From contig NC_077240.1 in the NCBI RefSeq assembly GCF_947179165.1, forward strand, positions 55,872,501 to 55,936,500: DNA of 64,000 nt, given 5' to 3'. The position numbers and the translations under genes were made by a program. Positions 26,701 to 35,308 of this stretch are shown here, piece after piece. This stretch comes from Solanum dulcamara. Taxonomy: Eukaryota > Streptophyta > Magnoliopsida > Solanales > Solanaceae. Below the pieces are notes generated by a model. That model was given only the letters and a program-made list of their open reading frames with translations. It searched no databases and was not told the DNA's origin. Numbering within the stretch: the first letter of the stretch is position 1; the number at the start of each line of letters is the position of its first letter.

Positions 26701-29700
26701 TGAGTTTCTCTAGATTCCCATGAATTTGCTTAGGAAACTAACGGGGAATAGAGAGAAGCATAAGCTGTTGTGTTCTGGAAATTAGCTGGATAAGAAATGA
26801 ATATTTGAAGCTTAAAATGTTAAACATATCACTCCACCAACTTGGACCCCCATTGACCTGCCTACTTGCGCGGTCTTTACGAAAACGCAAATATCTCTCT
26901 ATTCTGAAGTCGTATTGGCAAATGGTTTAATGCATTGGAAACTTGAGTCATATACCTTTAATTTGATAGGTCATAGGCCCTCTAACTCCTTATAGATTAG
27001 GAGATATAGTCATCCCAAGTCAGACCATATACAAGGCCACTTGAAATACTGCCCCGAAATAAGACCTTCAAATCGAATTATTGTTACCAAGCTCCCTTTG
27101 GCCTAAAACTTTTAATTTAGTACTTTAATCACCTTCACATATCCATTTCATGATATGATCCCCCATTTGGAAGTTTATTCTCCCAACAATTCATCAATGA
27201 ACAATGTATGGCGAAAAGAAATATAATTTTTTTGGCGTGTATGTCTTCAGCTTAGCGAGATAGTCACCTTAAAATGTACGGGGTGTTACATCCTACCCTC
27301 CTTAGACACATTCGACCTCGAATGAGGGTTAACTTCACTTTAACACACTTCCTAAATTCATAACATTAACTTAAGATAATGATTAATCAAGCACGTACCT
27401 CGATATCATATCTGTATTGAAAATAGGTGAGGATACTTCTCCCTCATTTCCTCTTCTGCTTCCCAAGTCATTCTCCTCGATATTATTACTTCGCCATAAT
27501 ACTTTAACTGAGGCGACTTCTTTAGTCCTGAGACTTATCTGTTGGGGGAGGCTTACCTTAATCAACAGTGTCTTGGATGGGATCCCAACATATACAATGT
27601 CCCTATTTAAAATGCATGTTGCAGTTGAAAAGAAATTGGACTCCAGTAGAAGATAGTTTCTATAACATGGAAATACAAACTACAGGAAAACTCATTTGGT
27701 AAAGTGGCAGGTGGTTATTGGAGATAAGAAATCAGGGGGTTTGGTGGTGAGGAATTTGAAGATGAAGAATAGAAACCTACTTTTTAATGGCTATGAAGAT
27801 AATAGTATTGGGGGGGGGGGGGGGAGGAAATGGAAAAAAATGTTCACAAATGAAAAACTGTGGGGCGATCTAGAGGAAAATAAGTGAAGAAAGGGATGAG
27901 TTCTTACAACATTCAAGGCTGGAGGTTGGCAATGGTGCTAGAATTAAATTCTGGATAGATACTTGGATTGGAGATGAAAATTTTTAGAGAAGATTTCCAG
28001 ATTTGTTTAGTTTTGCTTTGAATAGAGAGGGTCACATAATAGATTTCTATCCAAACTCAGGCTGACATATTACTTAAAGGAAAAACTTGAATGATTGGGA
28101 ATTGGAGTGTTTCTGTCAACTGATGCAATAACCGAACTGATGCTTAATTGATTGATTCAAAGCAAATATATTAGTTCGGGTCAATAGCAGGGATAAACTA
28201 TTTTCAGTCAATAGTTATAATAAAATATTTTTACAGATGAATAGTCAGGGGATTCTTAACTGACCCTGGAAGATGATCAGGAGAACCAAGGCACCTATGA
28301 AAGCAGCCTGCTTTGGTTGGATAGCAGCCAAGGATGCTTGCTAAACCCAAAATAACCTGCAAAGGAGAGGCTACCCCATGTGCATCACATGTTTTCTTTT
28401 TGTAACAGGGAGCAGGAAACAGTTGAGCATCTATTCCCCTACATTATAGTTTCTCAAGACAATGCTGGGCACTTTTTTCTGAACATTATGTGTGTCTGGC
28501 CACAGAAGATCAAGAGTCTGTTGGATGTTTGGCAAGCTCATAAAAGAAGTTTGAACAGATATGTAGGACTATTCCCATTTGCATATTATGGATGTTTGGC
28601 TGGAAAGGAAAAAGACATGCTTTGAGGGGAAGAGACTGTAGATTGCTAGAGTTAGTGCCTGTTTGGATTGGCTTATTTCAAGTGCTTTTAAGCCAAAATA
28701 GCTTTTAAGCCGTTTTGAAATGTTTGGATAAAGTTAAAAAGTGCTTATAAGCACTTATTTTAAAGCCAAAATAACAAAAATAAGGCAAATGCCATAAGTT
28801 AGAATTTCCATTCTAAAAAAAAGAACCGTAAGTTAGAAATCCTAGCTTATGGTTTTTATCTATAAGTCATATGCCAAAAGTCAATCCAAATAGGCCCTAA
28901 AAAACAAATGTATCAAAAACTTGTTTTTTTGGTGTTATAGAGTTACTCTAGATAGTATAGACGAGTATTTGGATTGTTACAGGGAAAATGTAGTATGATT
29001 GTGGAGATCCTGTAGCTTTGTCTTGTACTTGGTCCTGTACCATCTTGTTACCTTTTTAATAAAACTTCTACCTATCAAAAGAAAAGTCAATATTAAATAA
29101 TTAATTGAAAAGTGTCAAAAATGCCCTTGAACTATTTGAAATTGAAAAAAAATGCCTTCAATTCATAGTTTGGTCTAAAAATGCCCCTACCATCAATAGT
29201 TTGGTCCAAAAATGTCTGTACCGCTAATAGTTTGAGCCAAAAATGCCCCTATTGTTATTTAATAGGTCAAAAATGTCCATTTCCTAATAAATATATTATT
29301 CATTTTCTTTTTAAACACATTCTATTCTTAATAAAAACATTACGTTTAAAGGATCCTATTCTTGTTTTTTCTTTTAAAATCACTTTAACTAATAAATAAG
29401 TAGGAAATAATCATTTTATCTTCTTAATTTCACTTTATCAATTAAAATAAAATAACTCCAAGTACCTTTTTAACTGATAATATAGGTAATATATAAAAGA
29501 TCACAGTAACCCCATCATTAATTTTCAATTAGATAATGATAAAAAAAATCCTAATAAAATAGGAAATATTTCTACTTCTTAATCTTTTCCGAATTGATGT
29601 AGGATAAACATTTGCTAATAAGAAAAATATTATTAGGAAAAGAATGTGTTTAAATAGAAAAGAAATAACATATTTATTTGAAAAGGGGTATTTTTGACCC

Positions 29701-32700
29701 ATTAAGTAACAAAAAGGGTATTTTTGGATCAACTATTGGCGACAAGGGTATATTTAGACCAAACTATTAACTATAGCATTTTTGTTCAATTTCGTTTAGA
29801 TTAAGGGCATTTTTGACCCTTTTCCGAATAATAAAAGATAGTGGTTGAATAGAGCCTCCACGGACTAGTGGCGGGTCACCTCAGCTCTAAGCAGGTTTAG
29901 TATGGACTAAAACTCAAATATCCGCTACCGGATCATCATTTTGGAGTCTTGTGTAAAATAACAAGAGTACTCTTAGCTTACCTCTACGACGTGACTAAAG
30001 ACTGTAGTATTGTACTATCAACAAAGGCATATTAGGTATAGAAACCAGCATAGTTATGCAAATAAAATATATCTTATGAATATAATCACATAGAATAATC
30101 AATATATTTTTAGTCTGCTAAAATGTTAAAGCTGCTATAATTGCTATTGGGCATAGATTGCCTATCTGACCCACCTGGCACGGTGCATCAATCACAATTC
30201 TTACCCATCTTCGATTCGTTGGTACCCGTCTACCCCCCTGACACAGTGCATCAACCACATGTCTTACCCATCCTCGGTGTGTTGGTGCCTGTTTGACCCG
30301 TCTAGTTAGGTGCATCAACCACACGTCTTACTCGGTAATTATCTCAAACTACTAACTGGCCTTATAACGTCCTCGTGCCCAGACTGTGTCTTTTAATGGC
30401 GGTGTAATAATGTAACATAATAAGCTAAACAGGCATCACAAAAATAAAACAATTGACTGTTGAAGATATCAGTATCACATAGATACATATGTTGTGACCT
30501 CACAGTCTCTGCTTTATACTTTAAAAAGCTGGCTAACCTAGTTCATCCCCCGTCCCCACCCACACTCACTAGATAGTATTGATTGCATGTAAGTAACACA
30601 TAAGTCACTCTTTTAGTGAAAAGTAAGGAAATTAAGGGCTAAAGTCTTAAGTCATTCTTTTATTGGAAGCAAGCAAACTAAGAGTTTAAGTCTCACTTGT
30701 CTCGAAAATGGCAAACTTTCCTTTACTTGAATGTCCAAAGTCTTCTCAATCCATTGCCCTCAATCTATTCAAAATCATGAACAGCATGTCCAAATTAGCC
30801 TAGGGATACTAATCCCATAATTTTTGACACCCGGGGTCAAAGACAACCATTGGTCTATCCAAAATCGCCCCTCTGGTCGGTGGTTCAAAATCCAAAATAA
30901 ATATTATGCCCATTAGCTATGGAATCCAATTTTATAATCAAAATCCTAATTTGATATCAATTATAACAATAACATACCCAATAAAATCTCATAAGTGGGG
31001 TCTAGGGAGGGTATGGTAGGGTGTATGCAGACCATACCACTACCTCATTGAGATAGAGAGACTCTTTTCGAAAGACCCTCAGCTCAAAAGTATCAGCTCC
31101 AAATAAGAGAGAAAAACAGTATGCATAGCATAATGACTAAAGCAAAACGCGATGCAAATTTTATAGAACCATAACAAAACACTAGCAAAATAATGTAATA
31201 ATCGAAAGGCAATAACATCACAATTAAAAAAGACATGCCTAGACCTAAGATCAATCCTAAACCGTCACAAGGCAAGATAACATTCTACCCCTACTAGCCT
31301 TCTACCCTAATTCGCGACCTCCACTCCTTTCTATCTAAGGTCATGTCCTCGGTGAAATGGAGTTGCGCCATATCCTGTCTAATTATTTCTCCCCAACACT
31401 TTTTCGGTCTACCCCTACCCCTCCGCATAACCCCCAAACCGCTCGCACCTCCTAATTGGGGCATCGACTCCCCTCCTCTGCACATGCCCAAACCATCTCA
31501 ATCTCGCTTCTCTCGTCTTGTCTGCTACAGAGGCCACTCCCTCCTTCTCCTGAATAACCTCATTCCTAATCTTATCATTCGTAGTATATCCATACATCCA
31601 TCTTAACATCCTCGTTTTTTCAACAAGCATTTTCTGAACATGAGAGTTCTTGACTGGCCAACACTCCACTCCATATAACAACACGTTCTAACCACCATCC
31701 TGTAAAACTTACCTTTAAGTTTAGCTGGTATCTTCTTATCACACAGGACTCCAGAGGCAAGCCTCCATTTCATCCATGCTGCCCCAGTGTGATGTGGGAC
31801 ATCCTCGTCGATGTCCCCACTACTCTGGATGATGGATCCAAGGTATTTAAAGCTTTCTTTCTTGGGAATAGGTTGCGTGGCTAGCCTTACTTCCATGCCC
31901 TCTTCATCCCACACAACACTGAATTTGCACTCCAAGTATTATGTTTTGGTCCTGCTCAATTTGAACCTTTTGGACTCCAGAATTTGTCTCCAAACCTCCA
32001 ACCTATCAGTAACTCTGTCCTGAGTCTCATCAATCAAAACTATGTCGTCCGCAAATAGCATACACCATGGAACCTCCTCATGCATAGACTGTGTCAGCTC
32101 ATCCATCATCAAGGCAAAAAGAAAAGGACTCAGCACCGATCCCTGATGTAGTCCCATCTCAACAGGAAAATGCTCTGAGTCACCTCCCACCGTCCTAACC
32201 CGAGTCTTGGATCCAACATATATGTCCTTTATCACCTTAATATACACCATCGGGACACCTTTAGCCTCCAGACACCTCCAGAGAACATCCCTTGGAACTT
32301 TGTCATAAGTTTTTTCAAGATCAATGAACACCATAGGAAGGTCCCTCTTTCTTTTCTTTCTCTAAATTCTTCCACCAGTCTCCGCATAAGGTAAATTGCT
32401 TCAGTATTTGACCACCCTGACATGAATTCAAACTGATTATCTAAAATCGACACTCCTCTCCTCACCCTCATCTCCACCACCCTCTCCCATATCTTCATAG
32501 TGTGACTTAGCAATTTGATATCCTTGTAATTATTACAGTTTTGGATATCACCTTTGTTCTTGTACAATGGAACCATAGTACTCCACCTCTATTCATCGGA
32601 CATCTTGACTGTCTTCAAAATAACATTAAACAACCTAGTCAACAACTCCAAACCTGCCTTGTCAGTGCTCTTCCAAAAGTCCACCGGAATCTCATCAGGC

Positions 32701-35308
32701 CCGGTCTCTCTCCCCCTCATCATCCTGTTAATAGCACGTCTAACCTCCTCAACTCTAAAACACCTGCAGTACCCAAACTTCCAAAGACTGAGAGTGTGCC
32801 AAAGCACCCAGTACAATGTCTCCGTCACCTTTTTCGTTTAAGAATCTATGGAAGTAAGCTTGCCACCTTTGCTTGGTAGAGGTCTCATCCACCAACACTT
32901 CACCTTCCTTGTCCTTGATGCACTTTACTAGATCCAAGTAATTAATTTGATATCAATTGATAGGAAAAATCATCAATTTTCCATTCATAGGACTAGGTCT
33001 CAAATATTTAATTTTAGCCTCTTAGAATCCATGATTTTGTAGTTCAAATCACATTTAAATCAAGTATCTTATTGGGTTTAGCGTAAGAAGCTCATGCCTT
33101 GAATCTTAGCTCAAAACTCCGTCAATTCAAATCGCATGCATGAGCTCCAAAACCCCAAACTAGTGTAAAAATTTGTATTGAAATTCGAAATTCGTTTCTT
33201 ATATGCTACAGGTCCTCTTTCATGTTTATGATCCTCGGGCCCGCGTTTGCGATTCAGTCGTTGTCCAGGCTTGCACGATTGCGGTCACACTCGCGTAGAA
33301 GGCTTGATCGGGGTTGACCTGATTTTTCTCTTCGCGGTCATGCCCTTGGGCCTGGCAATCGCAATGAAAAATTCCCGTGTTCCGCAATGGTGCTGCACAG
33401 TCACGAAGAAAGCACCTGCACTAGAAAAAATTGCAATTCCAACTGTCCCCTAAGTGGAGCCAAAGCACCCCCTAGCCCGTCGTGTCCCAACCCGAACACA
33501 CCAACAAGTTTAAAAACATCATATGAATCTAAGGAAGTCTTAAATCATGCAACAATACATAAATACTCAAACAGAGGGTCGGGGTGTTACAGGACCTTGT
33601 ATGCTTTGCTGCTTGCCTTAGAATGAAGCGGTCCCTCTTCCTCCACAAGAAAAAACGATAGACACACGCATAAAGTATTGAAAAGGGTACTTGAATGATG
33701 CAAAAATTAGTTCAATATGGCATCTTTGCCCATTTCCATTCCAAACTATCTTTAAAAGGTGCTGTTTATGTTGAGAAATTTTGTATTCTGAAATCTTCAG
33801 AGTTATTAATGAAAACTTATTACATATTAGTGAAAACATATTATATCACTTTTCCTTTCTTATTTGCAGTGCCTCCTTGGTTAACTAGAATTACGGAGAG
33901 AATAAATGAGAAATCAGGGTTATTTCCATCATCAATTAATCACGTGCTTATCAATGAATACCTTCCTAACCAAGGAATAATGGTTTGTTCTGAACTTGTG
34001 CGAGACGTGTTGCTCATTTCATTTGTTGCTTATTCTTCTTTCTTCCTTTTCCCCCATGTTCTGCTTTTATCTCACATATGTGTTCACATATTTTTCTCTT
34101 TAGTTTTGTAGCTCCTAGTTCCTCACAAAGTTTTGAACACTTTGACATGCAGCTGTCTGTCTATATTTAAAGTTAAGGTGTTTATCATGTCAGTTCTGGT
34201 TTCATAACTAGGAGGTCTGTATTGCAACTGCTAGATTTTGGATAACTCAAGTTAGACTTATAAATAGGATAATAGCTTCTAAGTAATAAATCAGGATTGA
34301 TTTCCTTTTTGATTAACAATACATTAGTTTTGCTGACAAGAGCGCCTCCACTGCAGCCGCATCAAGATGGTCCAGCTTATTTTCCTGTAGTGGCAATTCT
34401 TTCCCTTGGATCTGCTGTAGTTATTGATTTCACTCAACATCCTAAGTTGAGCAGCCGTGTTGGTGTACATGGAAACAGTATTGAGGACAAAATTTCTGAC
34501 CAGGAGGCTGCTGTGATGAATTCTTGTGAATGGCTAGATAACTTGCATCCCTTTTCTATCATATTAATGCCTCGCAGTTTGTTGATATTCAAAGATATGG
34601 TGTACTCAGGTAAAACTTTCTGTTAGGGTGGTTTCAACAGAACCATTTAGGTTACAGAGTTTAACATAGTGCCGATGGTTTCAATAACTAATATCAGAGT
34701 ACCTTGAAGATAGTGTCAATATTATCCTTGTAATTTTGACTTAATTTCTAGTGAAATAAAGGGTCCCCCTTCTTCCCCCCTTCCCTCCAATCTTCTGATT
34801 GTTTGATTTGCCAAACCTCCAATACTAGTTGTCCAAATTCACCATAACTTGTCAATATACTCCCACATTTTTATTTTCAAAATCCATGATTCACCTCAAC
34901 TAATCAAAAGCTCTATTGGTATTTGTAAAGATGTCTAGTTATTACACATATTTGTTACTAAGTATTTGCGCTGTTTCTTGTTGTTCCAGACTACTTGCAT
35001 GGTATAAAAGATTCTGAGGTGCAGGGATGTAATGGGGTAAGATGAAAAGCATTCCCGAGTGTGTAGTGGATTTATCCTTGGTATCAATTTCCGTAAAATG
35101 AGTACCTAGCGTCTTTGTCTAATTGTATGCACTTATTTTCCAGGCTGTAAATGCAACAAATGTTCAAAATGATGGAGTAGTTCAGCACTCATCAGGTTCA
35201 GTGAAAGCGCTTGATTGTGATGACACTGTCATTTGCAGGGCTAATACCAGAGTTTCTTTGACCTGTCGAGTAGTAACAAAGGTTTATAAAAGTATTTTTA
35301 AGTTCTAG
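11705..35308 (+). CDS. ALKBH6: ALKBH6-type 2-oxoglutarate/Fe(II)-dependent dioxygenase, 7 exons
   Basis: Exons: 11705-11812, 11938-11998, 12097-12135, 33870-33982, 34357-34609, 34990-35036, 35144-35308. All introns are GT-AG and phases agree; the sum is 786 nt, 261 aa plus stop, about the usual size for plant ALKBH6. The jelly-roll core runs from [14 protein letters not shown] to the C-terminus. Fe ligands are H109 and D111 (PHQDGP) and H195 (DYLHGI). The 2-oxoglutarate-binding RxxxxxR motif is R243-VSLTC-R249. Other family marks are [27 protein letters not shown] and [11 protein letters not shown]. AlkB relatives oxidatively demethylate nucleic acids; plant ALKBH6 is regarded as a putative RNA demethylase, with substrate unsettled. 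The protein looks intact, but intron 3 is enormous and full of transposons. No other host gene is visible nearby. The sequence supports the gene model but cannot show expression. Confidence 0.92.
13530..13703 (+). mobile_element. Degenerate SINE-like element
   Basis: The block ATGGGTTCCAGATC...AAAGGTCTGGTATTTTTAAG...GAAGGATAGAGGGG...CCATTATCCACTGA...GGGGGTTTCTCATTTATTAAATAAG resembles the body and 3' end of tRNA-derived plant SINEs: a B-box-like GGTTCCA followed by a conserved middle and an A-rich end. No target duplication is clear. The identification rests on memory of the sequence style, so it is tentative. Confidence 0.4.
14769..15261. mobile_element. Stowaway-like MITE split by a SINE
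   Basis: The ends are inverted repeats: CTCCCTCTGTCCCAATTTGT on the left, and on the right the complement of CTCTTTCCATCTCGATTATG. Each is flanked by TA, the target used by Tc1/mariner-derived Stowaway elements. Removing the SINE and its duplicated target leaves about 235 bp, a normal MITE size. No coding sequence. Confidence 0.7.
14940..15184 (+). mobile_element. tRNA-derived SINE with 10-bp target duplication
   Basis: The 245-bp element is bounded by exact TAAATATAGA repeats (14930-14939 and 15185-15194). Near the 5' end, TGGTCCAGTGG is box-A-like and GGTCTCAAGTTTT box-B-like for RNA polymerase III. The 3' end is an A-rich tail (ATAAAAAAA). The small ORFs here (14939-15187) are not coding. 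It inserted into the MITE and not the reverse. Confidence 0.75.
15720..16610 (-). mobile_element. Gypsy remnant: gag start, leader, primer site, LTR end
   Basis: On the minus strand an ATG at 16242 reads [14 protein letters not shown] and, with shifts, leads to [13 protein letters not shown] near 15720, where capsid similarity would normally begin. An overlapping Pro/Gln/Val-rich ORF of 142 codons (15771-16199) is in another frame. Upstream, AATTAGAGCCC (about 16420-16432) is a poor primer-binding site and TTGGGTTGTGAT (about 16443) the LTR end. The LTR piece runs to about 16610. The order gag, leader, PBS, LTR supports the call; the sequence similarity is modest. Confidence 0.5.
16640..17540 (+). 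pseudogene. L1-type LINE reverse transcriptase, first part
   Basis: Conserved L1 RT phrases appear in order: [21 protein letters not shown] (the N-x-x-x-F-I-x-G-R block, [13 protein letters not shown]), then, after stops, GDPxGFF...[17 protein letters not shown] sequence, NHILYADSFILFCEAD (about 17250) and [14 protein letters not shown]. The usual YADD-type box here reads YADS, so a catalytic Asp is lost. The 5' ORF1 and endonuclease are absent. A 65-bp segment is duplicated. The element is interrupted at 17540 and its continuation resumes at 27544. Confidence 0.8.
17000..17130 (+). repeat. 65-bp tandem duplication inside the L1 RT
   Basis: Two copies of a segment beginning CATCTTAATTA(G/A)TGGCGACC and ending GAGACTGGGGATC start at 17000 and 17065. 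They duplicate the GDP...RGLRxGDPL part of the RT and, at 65 bp, shift the frame. Confidence 0.9.
17541..17658. repeat. Near-palindrome of two opposed group-C LTR starts
   Basis: The left arm TAACACCCCTTCTATTTTAA... and right arm ...TTAAAATATACGAGGTGTTA are imperfect reverse complements of about 55 bp around a short A-rich loop near 17599-17606. Both arms match the LTR start at 27230-27290 (CAGCTTAGCGAGATAGTC, ACCTTAAAATGTACGGGGTG). The LTR at 27290 has only one arm. Confidence 0.85.
17785..19346 (-). pseudogene. Group-C integrase and chromodomain
   Basis: The zinc (H2C2) region has [15 protein letters not shown] and [14 protein letters not shown]. The catalytic core has [22 protein letters not shown] and [11 protein letters not shown]; the second catalytic Asp, normally in SDRGAQF, is Tyr. 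The GPY/F module is intact ([36 protein letters not shown]). The chromodomain follows: [20 protein letters not shown], then WEAEEEMR near 17800, which places the element in the plant chromovirus (Tekay/Del-like) group. Integrase inserts the cDNA; the chromodomain guides it to particular chromatin. Stops between 18600 and 18190 break the frame. Confidence 0.85.
19337..20430 (-). pseudogene. Group-C reverse transcriptase and RNase H
   Basis: [35 protein letters not shown] and VFIDDI (20325-20125), so the catalytic FxDD box is present here, but a stop follows. The longest intact retroelement frame in the window (19337-20053, 238 codons) carries the RT thumb ([30 protein letters not shown]) and RNase H with its acidic residues in [24 protein letters not shown] and FTDHKSL, ending [14 protein letters not shown]. 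The RNase H appears complete, although the polyprotein around it is broken. Confidence 0.85.
20431..22583 (-). pseudogene. Group-C gag and protease, broken
   Basis: Gag opens at about 22583 with [20 protein letters not shown]; the natural start may be the second Met. It is interrupted many times. Near 21450 the nucleocapsid knuckle reads [14 protein letters not shown], in which the second Cys of C-X2-C-X4-H-X4-C is Gly. The protease region leads to [24 protein letters not shown] (about 20680-20610), the usual protease-RT boundary phrase. No complete protease active site could be read with certainty. Confidence 0.7.
22756..22768 (-). other. Primer-binding site of group-C element
   Basis: The minus strand reads TTGGTATCAGCGC, one base off the initiator-Met-tRNA site, just downstream of the LTR end at 22771. 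Confidence 0.75.
22771..27290 (-). mobile_element. Group-C LTR containing an RTE LINE
   Basis: In minus orientation it starts TGTAACACCCCGTACATTTT (27290) and ends GCATGACA (22771). Subtracting the LINE and its duplicated target leaves about 2.4 kb. The longest ORF in it, 22938-23501 minus (187 codons), has no recognisable domain and is dismissed. A short GAAAGCT run occurs near 23320. Nothing else in the LTR can be assigned. Confidence 0.75.
24196..26333 (+). mobile_element. RTE-type LINE, copy 1, 5'-truncated
   Basis: The reading frame starts mid-protein ([21 protein letters not shown], about 24218) and continues through [70 protein letters not shown] and [14 protein letters not shown] to WRTHIRVEG and stop at 26006. 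The catalytic box reads [10 protein letters not shown], so an Asp of FADD is Asn. The endonuclease is missing. The 3' end is AAACCCCACATTGTGGGATT followed by GTTGTT repeats, typical of this LINE group. A TTATATATATAT repeat on each side (24184-24195, 26334-26345) may be the target duplication but is low in complexity. Confidence 0.85.
27300..27543 (-). pseudogene. Extra group-C pol 3' end (chromodomain)
   Basis: The minus strand reads [20 protein letters not shown] and onward, aligning with the chromodomain end at 17785-17930 ([13 protein letters not shown]), followed by the same spacer and purine tract before the LTR start at 27290. It is a second, partial copy upstream of the complete element's 5' LTR. 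Confidence 0.85.
27544..29085 (+). pseudogene. L1-type LINE, continuation (C-terminal domain, zf-RVT, 3' end)
   Basis: It continues the L1 at 16640-17540: [49 protein letters not shown], then [19 protein letters not shown]. The zinc-finger-like zf-RVT end reads [17 protein letters not shown] (28380-28450). A run of 15 G at 27810-27824 shifts the frame. The 3' end ACCTTTTTAATAAAACTTC and CAAAAGAAAAG (about 29045-29085) looks like the LINE terminus with a short A-rich tail. A MITE sits at 28655-28897. Confidence 0.8.
28655..28897. mobile_element. 243-bp MITE
   Basis: Terminal inverted repeats start GTGCCTGTTTGGATTGGCT on the left and GGGCCTATTTGGATTGACT on the right (complement), with TA on each side (28653-28654 and 28898-28899). 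The interior is AT-rich with AAGCACTTATTTTAAAGCC and AAGTGCTTTTAAGCC inverted words. No coding sequence. It lies in the 3' UTR region of the L1 LINE. Confidence 0.8.
29107..29824. mobile_element. Foldback-type element, copy 2
   Basis: Both ends are inverted repeats: GAAAAGTGTCAAAAATGCCC at left, and at right the complement of GAAAAGGGTCAAAAATGCCC. The similarity runs inward for most of each arm (TTTGGTCCAAAAATG versus TTTTTGGATCAACTATTGG; TTTTTAAACACATTC versus GAATGTGTTTAAATAG). The element can fold into an imperfect hairpin. No ORF of note. Same family as 10428-11455 and 36183-36400. Confidence 0.8.
30168..30335. repeat. Three-unit ~64-bp tandem repeat
   Basis: GTGCATCAA begins at 30183, 30247 and 30310, each followed by (T/C)CACA...CTTAC and, in the first two units, CCCATC(T/C)TCG...GTTGGT. 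The unit is 63-64 bp. A 68-codon ORF on the minus strand is a by-product. Confidence 0.8.
30963..32942 (-). mobile_element. RTE-type LINE, copy 2, with 16-bp target duplication
   Basis: The exact repeat TAATTTGATATCAATT flanks it (30947-30962 and 32943-32958). The minus frame begins [17 protein letters not shown] (32937) and runs through [73 protein letters not shown] and [11 protein letters not shown], so the catalytic FADD is kept, then [19 protein letters not shown] and IRVEG. At least three frameshifts (near 32780, 32340 and 31630) and stops break it. The endonuclease is absent (5' truncation). The 3' end is ACCCCACTTATGAGATTTTA then GTTATT-like repeats. Confidence 0.9.
33236..33440. repeat. 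GCGATTGC / TCGCG word cluster
   Basis: Words recur in both orientations in this GC-rich block: GTTTGCGATTCAG, GCACGATTGCGGTC, CACTCGCG, CTTCGCGGTC, GGCAATCGCAATG, TTCCGCAATGG. It lies inside the LTR-like remnant, upstream of ALKBH6 exon 4. Confidence 0.6.

Larger units (their letters stand above)
17541..27543 (-). mobile_element. Group-C Ty3/gypsy complex inserted in the L1 LINE
   Basis: Read on the minus strand: end of pol (27543-27300), purine tract AAGGAGGGTAGGA, full LTR starting TGTAACACCCCGTAC at 27290 and ending GGGGCATGACA at 22771, primer site, gag, protease, RT, RNase H, integrase, chromodomain, purine tract AAGGAGGAGAGGA, then only the start of a second LTR (17658-17600) joined to an inverted copy of itself. 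L1 sequence flanks both sides; about 20 bp of L1 is missing and no 5-bp target duplication is seen. A pol 3' end therefore occurs at both ends in the same orientation. Confidence 0.8.
29835..33591 (-). mobile_element. LTR-like remnant hosting the second RTE LINE
   Basis: The right edge GTCGGGGTGTTACA (33591) read on the minus strand is TGTAACACCCCGAC, a typical gypsy LTR start. A GC-rich word cluster lies 150-355 bp inside it, as in the group-A LTRs. No polypurine tract or pol flanks it on the right, so a solo or 5' LTR is likely. The left edge is a guess, placed after the foldback element. It also holds a three-unit tandem repeat and the RTE at 30963-32942. No gene is supported. Confidence 0.4.
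12136..33869 (+). other. Giant intron 3 of ALKBH6 (~21.7 kb)
   Basis: The donor is GACT|GTACGT (12135/12136) and the acceptor TTATTTGCAG|TGCC (33869/33870). The split codon T+TG restores Leu in QD-L-PPW, so the junction is well supported. The other introns are 98-380 bp. Transposon-derived sequence accounts for most of it from 14769 onward. The stretches 12136-13529, 13704-14768, 15262-15719 and 33592-33869 are AT-rich and show no gene or recognisable element; short ORFs there are not supported. The 39-nt exon 3 lies immediately upstream of this intron. Confidence 0.9.

Noticed and set aside
27810..27824. 15-G run considered as a quadruplex regulator
   Set aside because: It sits in a dead LINE; a pure homopolymer is more simply slippage or a sequencing problem.
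34297..34626. 109-codon single ORF as a separate gene
   Set aside because: It is exon 5 of ALKBH6 with intron sequence read through on both sides.
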